A DNA stretch of 47,714 nucleotides from Drouetiella hepatica Uher 2000/2452 (GTDB taxonomy: Bacteria > Cyanobacteriota > Cyanobacteriia > Elainellales > Elainellaceae), in assembly GCA_019359505.1 (NCBI GenBank), contig JAHHHD010000039.1, forward strand, positions 1 to 47,714, given 5' to 3'. Positions 16,287-26,394 of this stretch are shown here, piece after piece. Positions within the stretch are counted from its first letter, which is position 1, and every line of letters begins with the position of its first letter. The translations under genes and the position numbers were made by a program. The notes beneath the pieces are model-generated. The model was not told the DNA's origin. It did no database searches and saw only the letters and a list, made by a program, of their open reading frames with translations.

Positions 16287-16469
16287 GGGGCGATCGAACA
16301 GATTGGGCAGGAGCTTAACCAAATTCTATCCGGGGATAGATTAAATCAGCCGATCCAGATGCCGATTAGTGCCACTGACACATTCGCATCTGCCACCTTC
16401 GAGAGGCGAGTTCGGTTACAACTCGATTTGGTAAAATTGCCATAGTTGCGATCGCATTTGGCAGTTCCC

Positions 16470-16682
16470 ATGCAAAAAATCATCGACTTGCCAGATGAAC
16501 TGGCAGAATCCTTAGAGATTTATCTGAGCGAACATCCTGACGAAAGTATCCTTAGCTTAATTCAATCCGCATTAGCAATGAAATGGGTGCCAAAAGATAG
16601 TGCGAAACTGCTGCAATTCGCAGGAATTGTCTCCCATGCTCCCCATGAAGCCGCAGATCACGCAGAGGATCAGGAAGCTTGA
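16470..16682 (+). CDS. Antitoxin of a VapBC-type module
   Basis: A 70-residue acidic protein from the ATG at 16470 (in frame with a TTG at 16446). 'KIIDLPDELAESLEIYLSEHP' followed by 'DESILSLIQSAL' looks like a short ribbon-helix-helix or antitoxin-like dimerisation segment, with an unstructured acidic tail. Its stop codon overlaps the TTG start of the PIN-domain gene, the usual layout of a type II toxin-antitoxin operon. Antitoxin identity comes mainly from this coupling. Confidence 0.65.
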   Translation: MQKIIDLPDELAESLEIYLSEHPDESILSLIQSALAMKWVPKDSAKLLQFAGIVSHAPHEAADHAEDQEA

Positions 16683-17089
16683 GACAACTTGTTTTGGATG
16701 CAGGGCCGCTGATTGCGCTGTTCTATGCCAAAGATTCTTACCATAGCCAAAGTGTGGCTGGCTTTACTCAGTTAAGTCAAGCCAGAACAATCTTGCTAAC
16801 TCCGATCCCAATTGTCTTTGAGGTCTACAAGTGGCTACTCCAGCGAACCAGTCCAGGCTTGGCTCAACAAACCCTGGAAACAATGGAAAAAAGCCTGCAC
16901 CTTATGGCCATCAATCGAACAGAATTTGATGACCTGACAGCCATGATCTACGCTTTACCCCAGTGGCAAGGAACCCTAGAAGATGCAACCGTTGCAGCAA
17001 TGGCATTACATTACCGATGTCCGGTTTGGACGCTAAACTTTAGAGACTTTGGCATCTTTTCCAAACTCAAATTTTGGAATCCTAGCTAG
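16679..17089 (+). CDS. PIN-domain ribonuclease toxin (VapC-like)
   Basis: A 136-residue PIN nuclease. The four acidic residues of the metal site are present: Asp7 ('VLDAGPL'), Glu48 ('PIVFEVYKW'), Asp102 ('GTLEDATVAAMA') and Asp123 ('LNFRDFGIF'). VapC toxins cut tRNA or rRNA and are neutralised by the cognate antitoxin encoded upstream. The start is a TTG that overlaps the antitoxin stop (TTGA), which should keep expression low and coupled. Confidence 0.85.
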   Translation: MRQLVLDAGPLIALFYAKDSYHSQSVAGFTQLSQARTILLTPIPIVFEVYKWLLQRTSPGLAQQTLETMEKSLHLMAINRTEFDDLTAMIYALPQWQGTLEDATVAAMALHYRCPVWTLNFRDFGIFSKLKFWNPS

Positions 17090-17274
17090 TTGTACGGAGC
17101 GATCGTCTCTACTCTTGTGCTCTCCTACAACAAGATTTGCAGTGTGAGGGGCGAACAGTGCTTCTTTGTAGCTCTCTCTAGGTTAGGGCTGGCAGCCTAA
17201 GTTCACACAGGTCTGAAGGTCTAAGAAGCATTAGGCTATAGTCATTGGGCTATGTGGAAGGAGATAGGGCAACC

Positions 17275-17784
17275 ATGAAACTCATATCCGACTGGGGATT
17301 TAGTCAGGAAAGCTGGAAAGGTCAGCGGGGAGAATATTTGCTGTTACTACAGGCAGTGCTAATGATTGGCTTTGTGCTGATGCCTGTATATCGTCCGGCT
17401 TGGCTCTCGGTGTCGCCGCCCTGGCTTTACGGAGTGTGGGCGATCGCTCTTCTCCTATTCCTCCCTGCTGCCTTCGGCGTAATCAAGGCATTGCTTGATC
17501 TGGGGCAAAATCTCACGCCGTTGCCCTATCCCAAACAGGATGGAGAGCTTGTGCAAACTGGTATGTATGGCATCGTTCGGCACCCGCTCTACAGCAGCAT
17601 TCTCCTGGCTGAGCTGGGTTACGCGATCGGTCAGTTGAGTCTATCGCACCTAGGAGCCATGCTGCTATTGCTTTTGCTGCTGAACTACAAGGCTAGCCGA
17701 GAGGAAGTTTGGCTAAGCGATCGATACCCTGATTACGCTGTCTACCAGCACCGCGTCAAAAAACTAATTCCGTTTATCTTCTAA
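17275..17784 (+). CDS. Isoprenylcysteine carboxyl methyltransferase (ICMT/PEMT)-like membrane protein
   Basis: 169 residues from the ATG at 17275, preceded by GGAAGGAGA 12 bases upstream; the frame is open to 17245. Four hydrophobic segments (about 20-38, 46-70, 100-125, 125-140). The motif 'GMYGIVRHPLYSSILL' plus the later 'REEVWLSDRYPDYAVYQHRV' is the SAM-binding signature of the ICMT/phospholipid N-methyltransferase superfamily. The substrate in bacteria is generally unknown. It is followed 25 bp later by fumC, with which it may be co-transcribed. Confidence 0.8.
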   Translation: MKLISDWGFSQESWKGQRGEYLLLLQAVLMIGFVLMPVYRPAWLSVSPPWLYGVWAIALLLFLPAAFGVIKALLDLGQNLTPLPYPKQDGELVQTGMYGIVRHPLYSSILLAELGYAIGQLSLSHLGAMLLLLLLLNYKASREEVWLSDRYPDYAVYQHRVKKLIPFIF

Positions 17785-17809
17785 GATTTCCTTTTAAGGA
17801 GTTTAGTCT

Positions 17810-19213
17810 ATGTCCGTCGATCCAATTCTTGCCACCCGTACTGAAACCGACAGCATGGGCGCAATCGAGGTGCCTGCCGATCGCTACTGGGGGGCACAGA
17901 CCCAGCGATCGCTCAAATACTTTGCCATTGGGCATGACACGATGCCCCGCGAAATGATTCGGGCGATCGGCATTCTCAAAAAAGCGGCGGCAGTCGTCAA
18001 TCAGCAGTTGGGTAATTTGCCAGAAGACAAAGCGGCGCTAATGATTCAAGCCGCTGATGAAGTCATTGCAGGAACATTAGATGATCATTTCCCCCTGCGC
18101 ATCTGGCAGACGGGCAGCGGCACTCAGACTAACATGAATGCCAATGAAGTCATTGCCAATCGAGCGATCGCCCTTGCTGGAGGCGTGTTGGGCAGTAAAG
18201 CGCCGATCCATCCCAATGATCACGTCAATATGTCGCAGTCCTCAAATGACACCTTTCCCACCGCCATGCATATTGCCGCAGTTGAGGAAATCACCCGTCA
18301 TCTGCTGCCGATGCTGACGCAACTTCGGGATGCTTTGGCCAGCAAATCTACCGATTTTCAAGACATTATCAAAATTGGGCGAACGCATCTGATGGATGCT
18401 GTGCCGTTGACTTTGGGGCAAGAGTTTTCCGGCTATGTTTCGCAGCTCGACAAAGATCTGGTACGTATTCAGAATAGCCTGCCCGATCTATATGAACTAG
18501 CGATCGGCGGTACGGCAGTCGGCACAGGACTCAACACCCATCCTGAATTCGCGGTGCGCGTGTCAGAAAACATTGCTCAGCAAACGGGATTGCCCTTTGT
18601 CTCGGCACCCAACAAATTTGCGGCTTTGGCGGCTCATGATGCGATCGTCTCAACTAGCGGTGCCTTGAAAACACTGGCGGCTTCGCTGATGAAAATTGCC
18701 AATGACATCCGCTGGATGGGTTCTGGCCCCCGCTGTGGCTTGGGTGAGCTATTGCTGCCAGAAAATGAGCCAGGTTCTTCCATCATGCCGGGTAAGGTTA
18801 ATCCAACGCAGTGCGAAGCCATGACCATGGTGTGCGTTCAGGTAATGGGCAATGATGCAGCGATCGCCATTGCTGGCTCTCAGGGCAATTTTGAGCTAAA
18901 CGTATTCAAACCCGTGATGATTTTTAACTTGCTCAACTCCATTCGGCTATTGGCAGATGCAGCTCATTCCTTCACCCATTATCTAGTGGTGGATATCAAG
19001 CCTAATCGCAGCCAAATTGAGCGCTTCCTCCAGAATTCTCTAATGCTGGTGACGGCTCTCAATCCTCATATTGGCTATGACAACGCTGCCAAAGCTGCTA
19101 AAAAAGCCCATCTGGAAGGCACGACCTTAAAAGCAGCCTGTGTGTCGTTGGGCTTGTTGAATTCAGAACAGTTTGATCTGTTTGTCCGTCCAGAAAAAAT
19201 GTTGGGTAATTAG
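17810..19213 (+). CDS. fumC: Fumarate hydratase class II
   Basis: A 467-residue iron-independent fumarase of the aspartase/fumarase superfamily, interconverting fumarate and malate. Signatures: '[18 protein letters not shown]' near 104, '[20 protein letters not shown]', '[20 protein letters not shown]', and the catalytic-loop '[16 protein letters not shown]'. The C-terminal '[20 protein letters not shown]' is also canonical. AAGGAG precedes the ATG by 8 bases. Confidence 0.96.
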   Translation: MSVDPILATRTETDSMGAIEVPADRYWGAQTQRSLKYFAIGHDTMPREMIRAIGILKKAAAVVNQQLGNLPEDKAALMIQAADEVIAGTLDDHFPLRIWQTGSGTQTNMNANEVIANRAIALAGGVLGSKAPIHPNDHVNMSQSSNDTFPTAMHIAAVEEITRHLLPMLTQLRDALASKSTDFQDIIKIGRTHLMDAVPLTLGQEFSGYVSQLDKDLVRIQNSLPDLYELAIGGTAVGTGLNTHPEFAVRVSENIAQQTGLPFVSAPNKFAALAAHDAIVSTSGALKTLAASLMKIANDIRWMGSGPRCGLGELLLPENEPGSSIMPGKVNPTQCEAMTMVCVQVMGNDAAIAIAGSQGNFELNVFKPVMIFNLLNSIRLLADAAHSFTHYLVVDIKPNRSQIERFLQNSLMLVTALNPHIGYDNAAKAAKKAHLEGTTLKAACVSLGLLNSEQFDLFVRPEKMLGN

Positions 19214-19239
19214 CGTAAGTAATCATACAAAATGAATTT

Positions 19240-19290
19240 CCCAATTTTGGTGAGGTGAAGCTTGCAGGGGCGCACCCGACCAAAATTGGG
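19240..19290. terminator. Inverted repeat between fumC and the convergent methyltransferase gene
   Basis: Arms CCCAATTTTGGT (19240-19251) and ACCAAAATTGGG (19279-19290) pair perfectly around a 27-nt loop, 27 bp after the fumC stop. This may be a terminator for either strand or a relic of a small palindromic element. Confidence 0.5.
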
Positions 19291-19397
19291 TTTGCAAATA
19301 TTTTTGTCCATCGTGCCGTCTGACTGCTGCAAGTAACCTTTGCATCTTCACCCAGACCTCCCTTCAGTTCGCTCTGGTCAAGTTGTTATGCAGTGCC

Positions 19398-20168
19398 TCA
19401 AGCAAGAGTAGCTGAAAAACACAGTTGGTCATGATAGGAACTTGGTTCTAATCTATCTGTGTAATTGGCGCAGACAGTGATGTTGGTGTATCCACACTCT
19501 CGCAAACACATCATAAATTCTTCTCGACCAAACCAATGCAACGGAAGATGCTGTAACTCTGTATCAATCAACTTTCCATCTTTCCATTTCTCATATCGAA
19601 TTAGCGTATGTTCAACTTGCTCCAACCAGTTGATCCAAGATGAGGTTTGCATCACAATCACGGAATTATCTGAGCATTCGATAGGCTCCCTTTGGTTTAC
19701 AGTATTTTCTGTTTTGAAAGAGTCAATCGGCAATGCTAAATCTATGAAAATTCGTCCCTTGGGTTCTAAATGTCTGGCAAATGCTTGTAGGGTTGAGAGG
19801 GCGGCTGTTCGTTTTCCTAGCAACATGAAAGAACCTAGCGTCACAACAATTGCACTGAATTTGCCTGGAACATTTAAGCTTTCAATTGAACCCTCGTAAA
19901 GTATGGGGCTTAAGCCTCTGGCTACACAATTCCGTTTACAAGCCGCCAGCATATCCGGTGATGTATCAATTCCCTCAACATTTAACCCAGCCTCCAGTAG
20001 AGGAATCAGTAAGCGACCTGAACCAACCATTCCCTCCAAGATTCTTCCACCAATTTTGGAGAGATGTTGAATTAAATAGGAAACATCTGGGTATTCCCCA
20101 TCGATCGGTTTGGTCAACTCGTACACTTCCGTACACAATTTTCCGTATGTGGTTAGCGTCATCTTCAC
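19398..20168 (-). CDS. Class I SAM-dependent methyltransferase
   Basis: 256 residues. The SAM-binding motif I is 'RILEGMVGSGRLLIPLLEAG', where the usual D/E-x-G-x-G-x-G appears as E-G-M-V-G-S-G, followed by 'NVEGIDTSPDMLAACKRN' (motif II with the ribose-binding Asp) and 'KFSAIVVTLGSFMLLG' (motif III). The C-terminal half is beta-rich and ends with 'CANYTDRLEPSSYHDQLCFSATL', as in small-molecule methyltransferases of the methyltransferase-25 group. The substrate cannot be told. Confidence 0.8.
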   Translation of the reverse strand: MKMTLTTYGKLCTEVYELTKPIDGEYPDVSYLIQHLSKIGGRILEGMVGSGRLLIPLLEAGLNVEGIDTSPDMLAACKRNCVARGLSPILYEGSIESLNVPGKFSAIVVTLGSFMLLGKRTAALSTLQAFARHLEPKGRIFIDLALPIDSFKTENTVNQREPIECSDNSVIVMQTSSWINWLEQVEHTLIRYEKWKDGKLIDTELQHLPLHWFGREEFMMCLRECGYTNITVCANYTDRLEPSSYHDQLCFSATLA

Positions 20169-20406
20169 CGCCTACTGCTAGTTAAGCACTGTTCTAAAGA
20201 TAACTTCCTGAGATGTCCAATCCTAATCAAAGACCTGAATAGCCTGCTTTGCGCTACAACTCAAGCAGCATAACTGCTTAGGCATTTTCTGAGAAAGAAC
20301 CTACCCACTTTTATCAAGAAATCTCCTTGATATAGCCGGATTAAGCAATGCCCCTTTAAAGGGCTTAGGCTGCCGCCGTATGGAGATAATTAAGAAGTAT
20401 GACATC
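20169..20406. other. Intergenic region downstream of psbA, no gene seen
   Basis: About 240 bp with small stems only (for example CCCTTTAAAGGG near 20351-20362). The methyltransferase promoter must lie near 20170-20230, but no clear boxes are visible. Confidence 0.4.
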
Positions 20407-20436
20407 AAAAAGCGCCCTCCTGAAGGAGAGCGCTTT
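20407..20436 (-). terminator. psbA terminator
   Basis: On the minus strand, AAAGCGCTCTCCT pairs with AGGAGGGCGCTTT (one mismatch, 2-nt loop), followed by a T-run and 33 bp past the psbA stop. A strong intrinsic terminator. Confidence 0.85.
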
Positions 20437-20468
20437 GAAACCTAACTCAGGAGCCGACTGACCCGCCT

Positions 20469-21551
20469 CTAGCCGTTGATGGCAGGAGCAGTGATAGCCA
20501 CAGGAGCCGCTTCACCCGCAGCCAAGTCCAACGGGAAGTTGTGAGCATTCCGCTCGTGCATCACTTCCATCCCCAAGTTCGCACGGTTCAAAATGTCTGC
20601 CCAGGTGGAGACCACGCGACCCTGCGAGTCGATGATGCTCTGGTTGAAGTTGAACCCGTTCAGGTTGAATGCCATTGTGCTGATGCCCAATGCCGTCATC
20701 CAGATACCCACCACTGGCCATGCACCCAACAAGAAGTGCAAGCTGCGGGAGTTGTTGAATGAGGCGTATTGGAAGATCAACCGACCGAAGTAGCCGTGAG
20801 CCGCAACGATGTTGTAGGTCTCTTCTTCTTGTCCAAACTTGTAGCCGTAGTTCTGCGATTCGGTCTCGGTGGTCTCACGCACTAGGGAGGAGGTGACCAA
20901 TGAACCGTGCATCGCACTGAACAACGCACCACCAAACACACCTGCTACGCCCAACATGTGGAAGGGGTGCATCAGGATGTTGTGCTCAGCTTGGAACACG
21001 AACATGAAGTTGAAGGTGCCGGAGATACCCAAAGGCATGCCGTCAGAGAAGGAACCTTGTCCGATCGGGTAGATCAGGAAAACTGCGGTTGCGGCTGCAA
21101 CAGGGGCAGAGTAAGCCACGCAGATCCAAGGACGCATACCCAGACGGTAGGAAAGTTCCCATTCACGTCCCATGTAGCAGAAGACGCCAATCAGGAAGTG
21201 GAAAACCACCAACTGGTAAGGGCCGCCGTTGTACAGCCACTCGTCGAGTGAAGCTGCTTCCCAGATGGGGTAGAAGTGCAAGCCGATCGCGTTGGAGGAA
21301 GGAACGACTGCACCGGAAATGATGTTGTTGCCGTACATCAAGGAACCGGCAACAGGCTCACGGATGCCGTCAATGTCGACAGGAGGCGCGGCGATGAAGG
21401 CGACGATGAAGCAGATGGTGGCGGAGATCAGGGTGGGGATCATCAGGACGCCGAACCAGCCGATGTAAAGGCGGTTGTCGGTGGAGGTGACCCACTCGCA
21501 GAAGCGTGACCAGAGGTCAGCGCTTTCGCGTCTTTGTACAGTAGTTGTCAT
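20469..21551 (-). CDS. psbA: Photosystem II reaction-centre protein D1, Glu130 (high-light) type
   Basis: A 360-residue D1 with all functional residues: Tyr161, Asp170, Glu189, His190, His198, and the C-terminal '[13 protein letters not shown]' carrying His332, Glu333, His337, Asp342 and the Ala344 processing site, followed by a 16-residue extension. Residue 130 is Glu ('YMGREWELS'), which in studied cyanobacteria marks the high-light/stress D1:2 isoform rather than the Gln130 form. It lies alone between a promoter with canonical spacing and a strong terminator. Other psbA copies are expected elsewhere. Confidence 0.98.
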   Translation of the reverse strand: MTTTVQRRESADLWSRFCEWVTSTDNRLYIGWFGVLMIPTLISATICFIVAFIAAPPVDIDGIREPVAGSLMYGNNIISGAVVPSSNAIGLHFYPIWEAASLDEWLYNGGPYQLVVFHFLIGVFCYMGREWELSYRLGMRPWICVAYSAPVAAATAVFLIYPIGQGSFSDGMPLGISGTFNFMFVFQAEHNILMHPFHMLGVAGVFGGALFSAMHGSLVTSSLVRETTETESQNYGYKFGQEEETYNIVAAHGYFGRLIFQYASFNNSRSLHFLLGAWPVVGIWMTALGISTMAFNLNGFNFNQSIIDSQGRVVSTWADILNRANLGMEVMHERNAHNFPLDLAAGEAAPVAITAPAING

Positions 21552-21610
21552 GGTTGATAAGTCCAGGTTGGTGAAGTGGGATAGAAGTCGTATCTGTTGT
21601 GTATGCCGTT

Positions 21611-21638
21611 ATCTTAACTGGAATGTGAAGAAATGTAA
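21611..21638 (-). promoter_or_regulatory. Candidate psbA promoter
   Basis: On the minus strand, TTACAT (21638-21633) and TAAGAT (21616-21611) are separated by 16 bp and end 59 bp before the psbA ATG. This fits a sigma-70-type promoter with a short leader. Confidence 0.5.
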
Positions 21639-21813
21639 CGAACTCTCGGCACAGTTTTCCTGATAGAAAACATAAGCGTAGCTTATTGAAGCTTTGGCAG
21701 CGATCGCCCTACCTCATCTATCTTCAGGTACTGGCTCTCTGGAGTGAAGTTCACGTTGGTTCTTTACAATAAGGACAGGTATAGGAACACCTGCCGCTCT
21801 CGGAGGTTCAACC

Positions 21814-22365
21814 ATGACTGTCACCACTGCTAAATGGTCAGTTGAAGACTATCACCACATGATTGAGACGGGGCTGCTAGACGATCGCCCCGTCGAATTG
21901 CTCAATGGAGAAATTATTGAGATGACCCCAGAGCGGGAACCCCACGCCTTTTACAGCCGCACTTCAGCCAAATATTTAGAAGTCTTGCTGGGGGAGCAAG
22001 CTGAGGTACTTCAAGGTAAGCCGATTACCATGCCTAGCAACAACTCTGAACCTCAGCCTGACATTGCAGTGGTACAGCCTTTGGGGCGTGAATACCTGCA
22101 ACACCACCCCTATCCCGAAAACATCTTTTTACTGATTGAGTTCTCTCACTCTAGCCTCAAGAAAGACTTAGATCCGAAGGCTAAAGCCTATGCTGCTGCT
22201 GGCATTGCTGAATATTGGGTGGTCAACTTGAGAACGATGGAGCTGATCGTGATGCGCGACCCGGTTGAAGGTGAATACCGATCGCAGGTGACTTGGAGGG
22301 AAGACACTATTAACCCCTTGGCGTTTGCGGATGTGTCGGTGTCGGTCAATCGGATGTTGAGTTAG
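21814..22365 (+). CDS. Uma2-family (DUF820) restriction-endonuclease-like protein
   Basis: A 183-residue typical-length Uma2 protein. 'WSVEDYHHMIETGLLDDRPVE' and 'LLNGEIIEMTPE' open the family; 'SEPQPDIAVVQP' carries the active-site Asp, 'IFLLIEFSHSSLKKD' the Glu strand, and 'GIAEYWVVNLRTMELIV' the terminal strand. A paralogue of the gene at 12781. The role of this family is unsettled. Confidence 0.88.
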   Translation: MTVTTAKWSVEDYHHMIETGLLDDRPVELLNGEIIEMTPEREPHAFYSRTSAKYLEVLLGEQAEVLQGKPITMPSNNSEPQPDIAVVQPLGREYLQHHPYPENIFLLIEFSHSSLKKDLDPKAKAYAAAGIAEYWVVNLRTMELIVMRDPVEGEYRSQVTWREDTINPLAFADVSVSVNRMLS

Positions 22366-22503
22366 GAGGGGCGATCGCCCTCTCCAGGAATGCTCGTTTG
22401 CTCTGGGGCTTGGATTGAGGGGCTTGGATTGAAGAGATGCAGCGATCGCCAACCGCAGACATCATGATTGAAGAAATCTCCTTGACTCAGTGTACCTAAA
22501 TCC

Positions 22504-22710
22504 ATGACAGACGCATTCCGCACTTCTCGACTCCAGCAGGCGATCGATATTGCAGAGGTTCTATCGCTAGGAGAGCGGTAATTGTTGCTGAAGATTTTAG
22601 CAAAGCGGCTGCGGAGGCAACAAGGTCAACAACTATGCCGTCGATGGGCTGATCGAAGCAGTAATAGGCAAAGGAGGAAGAGTGAGCGATTTACGGAGTC
22701 CTGTTAAATC
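22504..22710 (+). pseudogene. Decayed antitoxin-like (Phd/RelB-type helper) gene
   Basis: From the ATG at 22504 the frame reads 'TSRLQQAIDIAEVLSLGER', a TAA stop, then 'LLLKILAKRLRRQQGQQ'. Together this resembles the common cyanobacterial antitoxin pattern (QQ-IE-VE-LPxxDQxxLLEIIxKRLxxQ), with the stop where an Asp/Glu-Gln is expected. A shifted frame further on ends 'GGRVSDLRS', like the GTxxDLM tail of such antitoxins. At least one stop and one frameshift, so not functional. The remaining 22366-22503 shows nothing. Confidence 0.4.
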
Positions 22711-22717
22711 CTGTCAA

Positions 22718-25702
22718 CTACTGTCTAGTTGTGGGTTCTTCCACAGGACGAATAATTGTCGCATCTGGTGTAACTTGAGGTCTAAAAATGGCTTGCAATG
22801 CTTCTTCTAAAGTGGGCGACATAACAATCCGATTCTCGTAAGCAACAATTACCCGTACCAGCGTTGGCAGACTATTTTGAGTCGCTTCTAGGTACAGCGG
22901 TTCCACATACAGCAGCGACTGTTCGATGGGCACGATCAGCAAATTTCCCTGAACTGCCCGTGAACCCTGACGGTTCCAAAGCGAGATCTGTTGAGAAATC
23001 ACTGGGTCTTGATTAATGCGCGCTTCGATTTGTTCAGGGCCATAAATCAACCGTTCTTTCGGGAAGGTATACAACAACAATTTGCCATAGTTCTCACCGT
23101 CCGATCTTGCTGCCAGCCAAGCAATCAAGTTAGTTCGCTGCCGAGGTGTATAGGGCAACAGCAAAATAAACTCTTCAAACGGCACGGCAGGCAAGCTAGT
23201 AATCAGATAATAGGGTTCAACGGGACGAGCCTCATCGCCATACACCTCATTGGGAATCTGCCACTGGTCTTCTCGGTTATAAAATACCTGTGGATCAGTC
23301 ATGTGATAGGTCATCAACCGCTCCGATTGCAGCTTGAAAAAATCTACGGGATAGCGAAGATGGCTACGTAGACTGGCAGGCATCGCTGTAAGCGGCTTGA
23401 ATAGGTTGGGAAAGATTTTTGACCAGGTGGTAATAATCGGATCGCTGGGATCAGCCACATAAAAATCAACAGAACCGTGATAAGCGTCAATCACGACTTT
23501 GACCGAGTTGCGAATATAGTTAATGCCTTCACTGCCTAGATCAGAATAGGGATAGCGATCGCTCGTTGTGTAGGCATCTACAATCCAGTAGAGGTAATTC
23601 TGGTCATTCTGCTCTGGTGTTTGCACATTAGCTGTTTGCACATTGGCTGTCACCAGATAGGGATCGCTGTCATAGCGTAGGAAGGGGGCGATTGCTTGAA
23701 TCCGATGTTTGATATTGCGGCGGAACAGCACCTTTGTTTCTGGCAAGAAATCGCGGGTCACAAATAAGCGCCAATCGCGTAGGTAAACTGCAAATAGGCT
23801 GCGTCGCCACCAGGAACCCATGTTAATGCCGCCCCGCCCGTCGTAAACGTTGTAGGCATTGTCACTACCGCTGGGATAATCCAACTCCTGCGTTAGGGTT
23901 TGAGTCATGACATAGGTGTTAGGAAGCTCGCCATAGTAGATTCGGGGTTGCCCAATCGGAATACTGGCGCGGATGGCAGGACTGGATGTTGTCAGTGCCC
24001 CTGCTTCACCACTCGTAATGTCTTTGACAAAGTAATCTGGCAGCCCACCCGTGCCCACTGTATTCACTGGGCTAAGCGTGAAGCCGTACCCATGCGTGTA
24101 AATCAAATGACGATTTACCCAGGTCTTGGCTTCCTGAGGAACCGCACTGTAGTCCAATTCCCGTGCTGCGATCAACACCTGCCGTTGTTCAGTTGAAGCA
24201 AGGGGGGGCGGTGCTGGACGCTCCTGAGGAGTTGCAGGCGACGAACGGGCGGGCACATCAGTTTGGAAAGCATAGCGGTCGATGTCTGCGTCGGGAAAGC
24301 GGTAGTATGGACGAATTTGCTGCAATTGCTGATTTGTTTGCAGCAAGGGGCGCTGATCCCATAAGCGAATGTTGCGAATCGTCAAGTCGTTGGCGGTTAA
24401 ATCCGCTTCTGTAAGTTCTCCTTGAGGGTCAAAGTTGCTGGACTCGATCACTTCTAATCCAAATGCCTGACGGGTGAGCGCAATCGTTCGTTCGATAAAA
24501 GGTCGCTCCTGTACTAGCTCATTCGGCTGCACAATCAAATACTGAACGACCTCCGGTGCAATCGCCCCTGCAACCACCGAAATTCCGAACAATCCCAGCC
24601 CAATGTTGACCCAGCGACGCGGAGATTTGGGTCGCCAGAAGATAGTGCGCCAAAGCAGATAGAGCGCGATCGCCAGAGCCAGAAGACTCACCCCTGTATA
24701 AATCGGGAGTTGAACCGTAACATCGGTATAGCTTGCCCCAAAGGCAACCCCCCGAAGTGAATACAACAATTCATATCGGCTCAACCAATAGCTTAAAGCA
24801 ATGACACCCAACAACCCGCTACCCACTCCATACAAGTGTCGCAGTTGCGCTGATGAAAAACCCGGAAATCTGCCCTGACTCAGGCTATCTCCTGACAACA
24901 GATAGGTCAGTGCCACCGCAATAAACCCGTATACAAATAGCCCAAACAGCCACAGTTCCACCAATTCCAAAAGCGGCAAGGAAAAAATGTAAAAACCAAC
25001 ATCACGCCCAAACAGTGGTTCAGAGATGTTAAATGATGTGGGATGTTGATATTGCAGAACAACAGCCCATTGTTGTGACAGCAACCAGGCAAGTAAGATG
25101 CTGAATATAATGGCGATCGCCCTCAGCAAAAAGCGAGGATAAATTAGAAGGGCGATTGTAATCCCCAGCACTCCACCCAGCAGCCAAACTTGACCAATTA
25201 ATTGCGGGATAATTCGCCAGAGGCTCTTAGGATTGAGACGAGACACAAATGAGCTGGAAAACGTCGCACCATTGTGCCAGTATTGGACAGCAAGTTGACC
25301 GTAGTACAGTAGTAACAGCCCCACTACTAGACTTAATCCGATCGTCAGGGGCAGGAGAACGCGCAGTCTAAGAGCAACAGTTGACGGAAGAGAAAATGGA
25401 GAAGAGCGCGATGGTTGTACTGAGTGTGAGGGTTTTCTGAGTTCCTCACGATGATGACCCTCTCCATGAAGAGGATGCTTCCATCGCTGAGCTATTGCCA
25501 GATTGCCCAGTAAGTAAACCGCCGTAAATCCTGCTACAGCGATTAGGATAGCCAGCCGAACCTGAAATTTGAGCAGGAATGCTGAGAGGTAAGTAAGTTC
25601 TTGAAACCAGAGCATTTCTGCCCCTAGTCGGGAGACTAAATCAAGCAGTAATCCTACTCCTAGGAGAAGCGTAAGCAGTTGAAATAAGCGTTTCCAGCCC
25701 AC
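22718..25702 (-). CDS. UPF0182 family membrane protein
   Basis: A 994-residue protein of the UPF0182 (COG1615) family, found in cyanobacteria and actinobacteria and without a settled function. About seven membrane helices fill residues 1-400 ('[21 protein letters not shown]', '[20 protein letters not shown]', '[20 protein letters not shown]'). The large remainder is extracytoplasmic, with family-typical stretches such as '[16 protein letters not shown]', '[15 protein letters not shown]', '[13 protein letters not shown]', '[16 protein letters not shown]' and '[22 protein letters not shown]'. Full length, no defects seen. Confidence 0.92.
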   Translation of the reverse strand: MGWKRLFQLLTLLLGVGLLLDLVSRLGAEMLWFQELTYLSAFLLKFQVRLAILIAVAGFTAVYLLGNLAIAQRWKHPLHGEGHHREELRKPSHSVQPSRSSPFSLPSTVALRLRVLLPLTIGLSLVVGLLLLYYGQLAVQYWHNGATFSSSFVSRLNPKSLWRIIPQLIGQVWLLGGVLGITIALLIYPRFLLRAIAIIFSILLAWLLSQQWAVVLQYQHPTSFNISEPLFGRDVGFYIFSLPLLELVELWLFGLFVYGFIAVALTYLLSGDSLSQGRFPGFSSAQLRHLYGVGSGLLGVIALSYWLSRYELLYSLRGVAFGASYTDVTVQLPIYTGVSLLALAIALYLLWRTIFWRPKSPRRWVNIGLGLFGISVVAGAIAPEVVQYLIVQPNELVQERPFIERTIALTRQAFGLEVIESSNFDPQGELTEADLTANDLTIRNIRLWDQRPLLQTNQQLQQIRPYYRFPDADIDRYAFQTDVPARSSPATPQERPAPPPLASTEQRQVLIAARELDYSAVPQEAKTWVNRHLIYTHGYGFTLSPVNTVGTGGLPDYFVKDITSGEAGALTTSSPAIRASIPIGQPRIYYGELPNTYVMTQTLTQELDYPSGSDNAYNVYDGRGGINMGSWWRRSLFAVYLRDWRLFVTRDFLPETKVLFRRNIKHRIQAIAPFLRYDSDPYLVTANVQTANVQTPEQNDQNYLYWIVDAYTTSDRYPYSDLGSEGINYIRNSVKVVIDAYHGSVDFYVADPSDPIITTWSKIFPNLFKPLTAMPASLRSHLRYPVDFFKLQSERLMTYHMTDPQVFYNREDQWQIPNEVYGDEARPVEPYYLITSLPAVPFEEFILLLPYTPRQRTNLIAWLAARSDGENYGKLLLYTFPKERLIYGPEQIEARINQDPVISQQISLWNRQGSRAVQGNLLIVPIEQSLLYVEPLYLEATQNSLPTLVRVIVAYENRIVMSPTLEEALQAIFRPQVTPDATIIRPVEEPTTRQ

Positions 25703-25824
25703 AAGCGTTACTAGCCAAAGTAGCGGCAGCGATAAGTTTTTTGGAAATCTTCAGGCAAGTCCTTATCTTCGCTCTTTTCTATTCTACTAAGCAGCTATGC
25801 CTGCCTAAGAATAGATTTCTAAAT

Positions 25825-26091
25825 TCAGACAGCGCTGCTGATAAACCACCTTACTATCAAGCCTGCCGATGAAGTAGTCATCAATAGCCAAAATAATTTG
25901 ACAACGCTGAAGCCATAACGACGTAGTTCTAGCCTGACCAAAGCCTTGGCTGAGAGGATGGCAATAACCTTCAGAAAAATATGTAGCCACACCAGCATAA
26001 CGGAAACCAGCGCAGCACAGCCAGCGAGCAGTGTAAAGGCAAACATAGCTGTGTTCACCTGGGTTAGGGCGGGGACTATTATGAGTGGCAT
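25825..26091 (-). CDS. Possible small membrane protein (weak)
   Basis: An 88-codon frame with two hydrophobic stretches ('MFAFTLLAGCAALVSVMLVW' and 'KLFWLLMTTSSAGLIVRWFI'). No ribosome site, no recognised family, and an overlapping frame of similar length exists. It may be chance or a remnant. The MITE at 26126 lies just upstream. Nothing else is seen in 25703-26125. Confidence 0.2.
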   Translation of the reverse strand: MPLIIVPALTQVNTAMFAFTLLAGCAALVSVMLVWLHIFLKVIAILSAKALVRLELRRYGFSVVKLFWLLMTTSSAGLIVRWFISSAV

Positions 26092-26125
26092 CGGCTGAGA
26101 ACCGCTTCTAGAGAACCTTTAATGT

Positions 26126-26216
26126 TAGGACTTACGCATTTTTGTTGTGTGTGGTGGGCGCAGCCCACCACACACAACAAAAATGCACTACAGCTAGAGG
26201 GCTTGCGTAAGTCCTA
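26126..26216 (+). repeat. Complete 91-bp MITE, GGACTTACGC ends, TA-flanked
   Basis: TAGGACTTACGC (26126-26137) and GCGTAAGTCCTA (26205-26216) are perfect inverted ends; the palindrome at 26136-26186 and the 18-bp spacer are identical to the copy at 389-469. The TA at each edge fits insertion at TA, as for IS630/Tc1-mariner elements. The 177 bp between this and the antiporter gene show no gene. Confidence 0.85.
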
Positions 26217-26394
26217 TGTAAATCATGTTGCTATCCGTTCCCTGGTGCAGCGTTGCCATGTACTAAAACTGCGACTCAAAGGGAATGACCACTCGTTTCC
26301 CATTGGCAAATGGTACAGCAATTTTTCGGGTAGTCCTTACCTCTTAAGGACTGCTCTTTTTCGCTCATAATGACAGCTGTAGACCAAACAAGAC

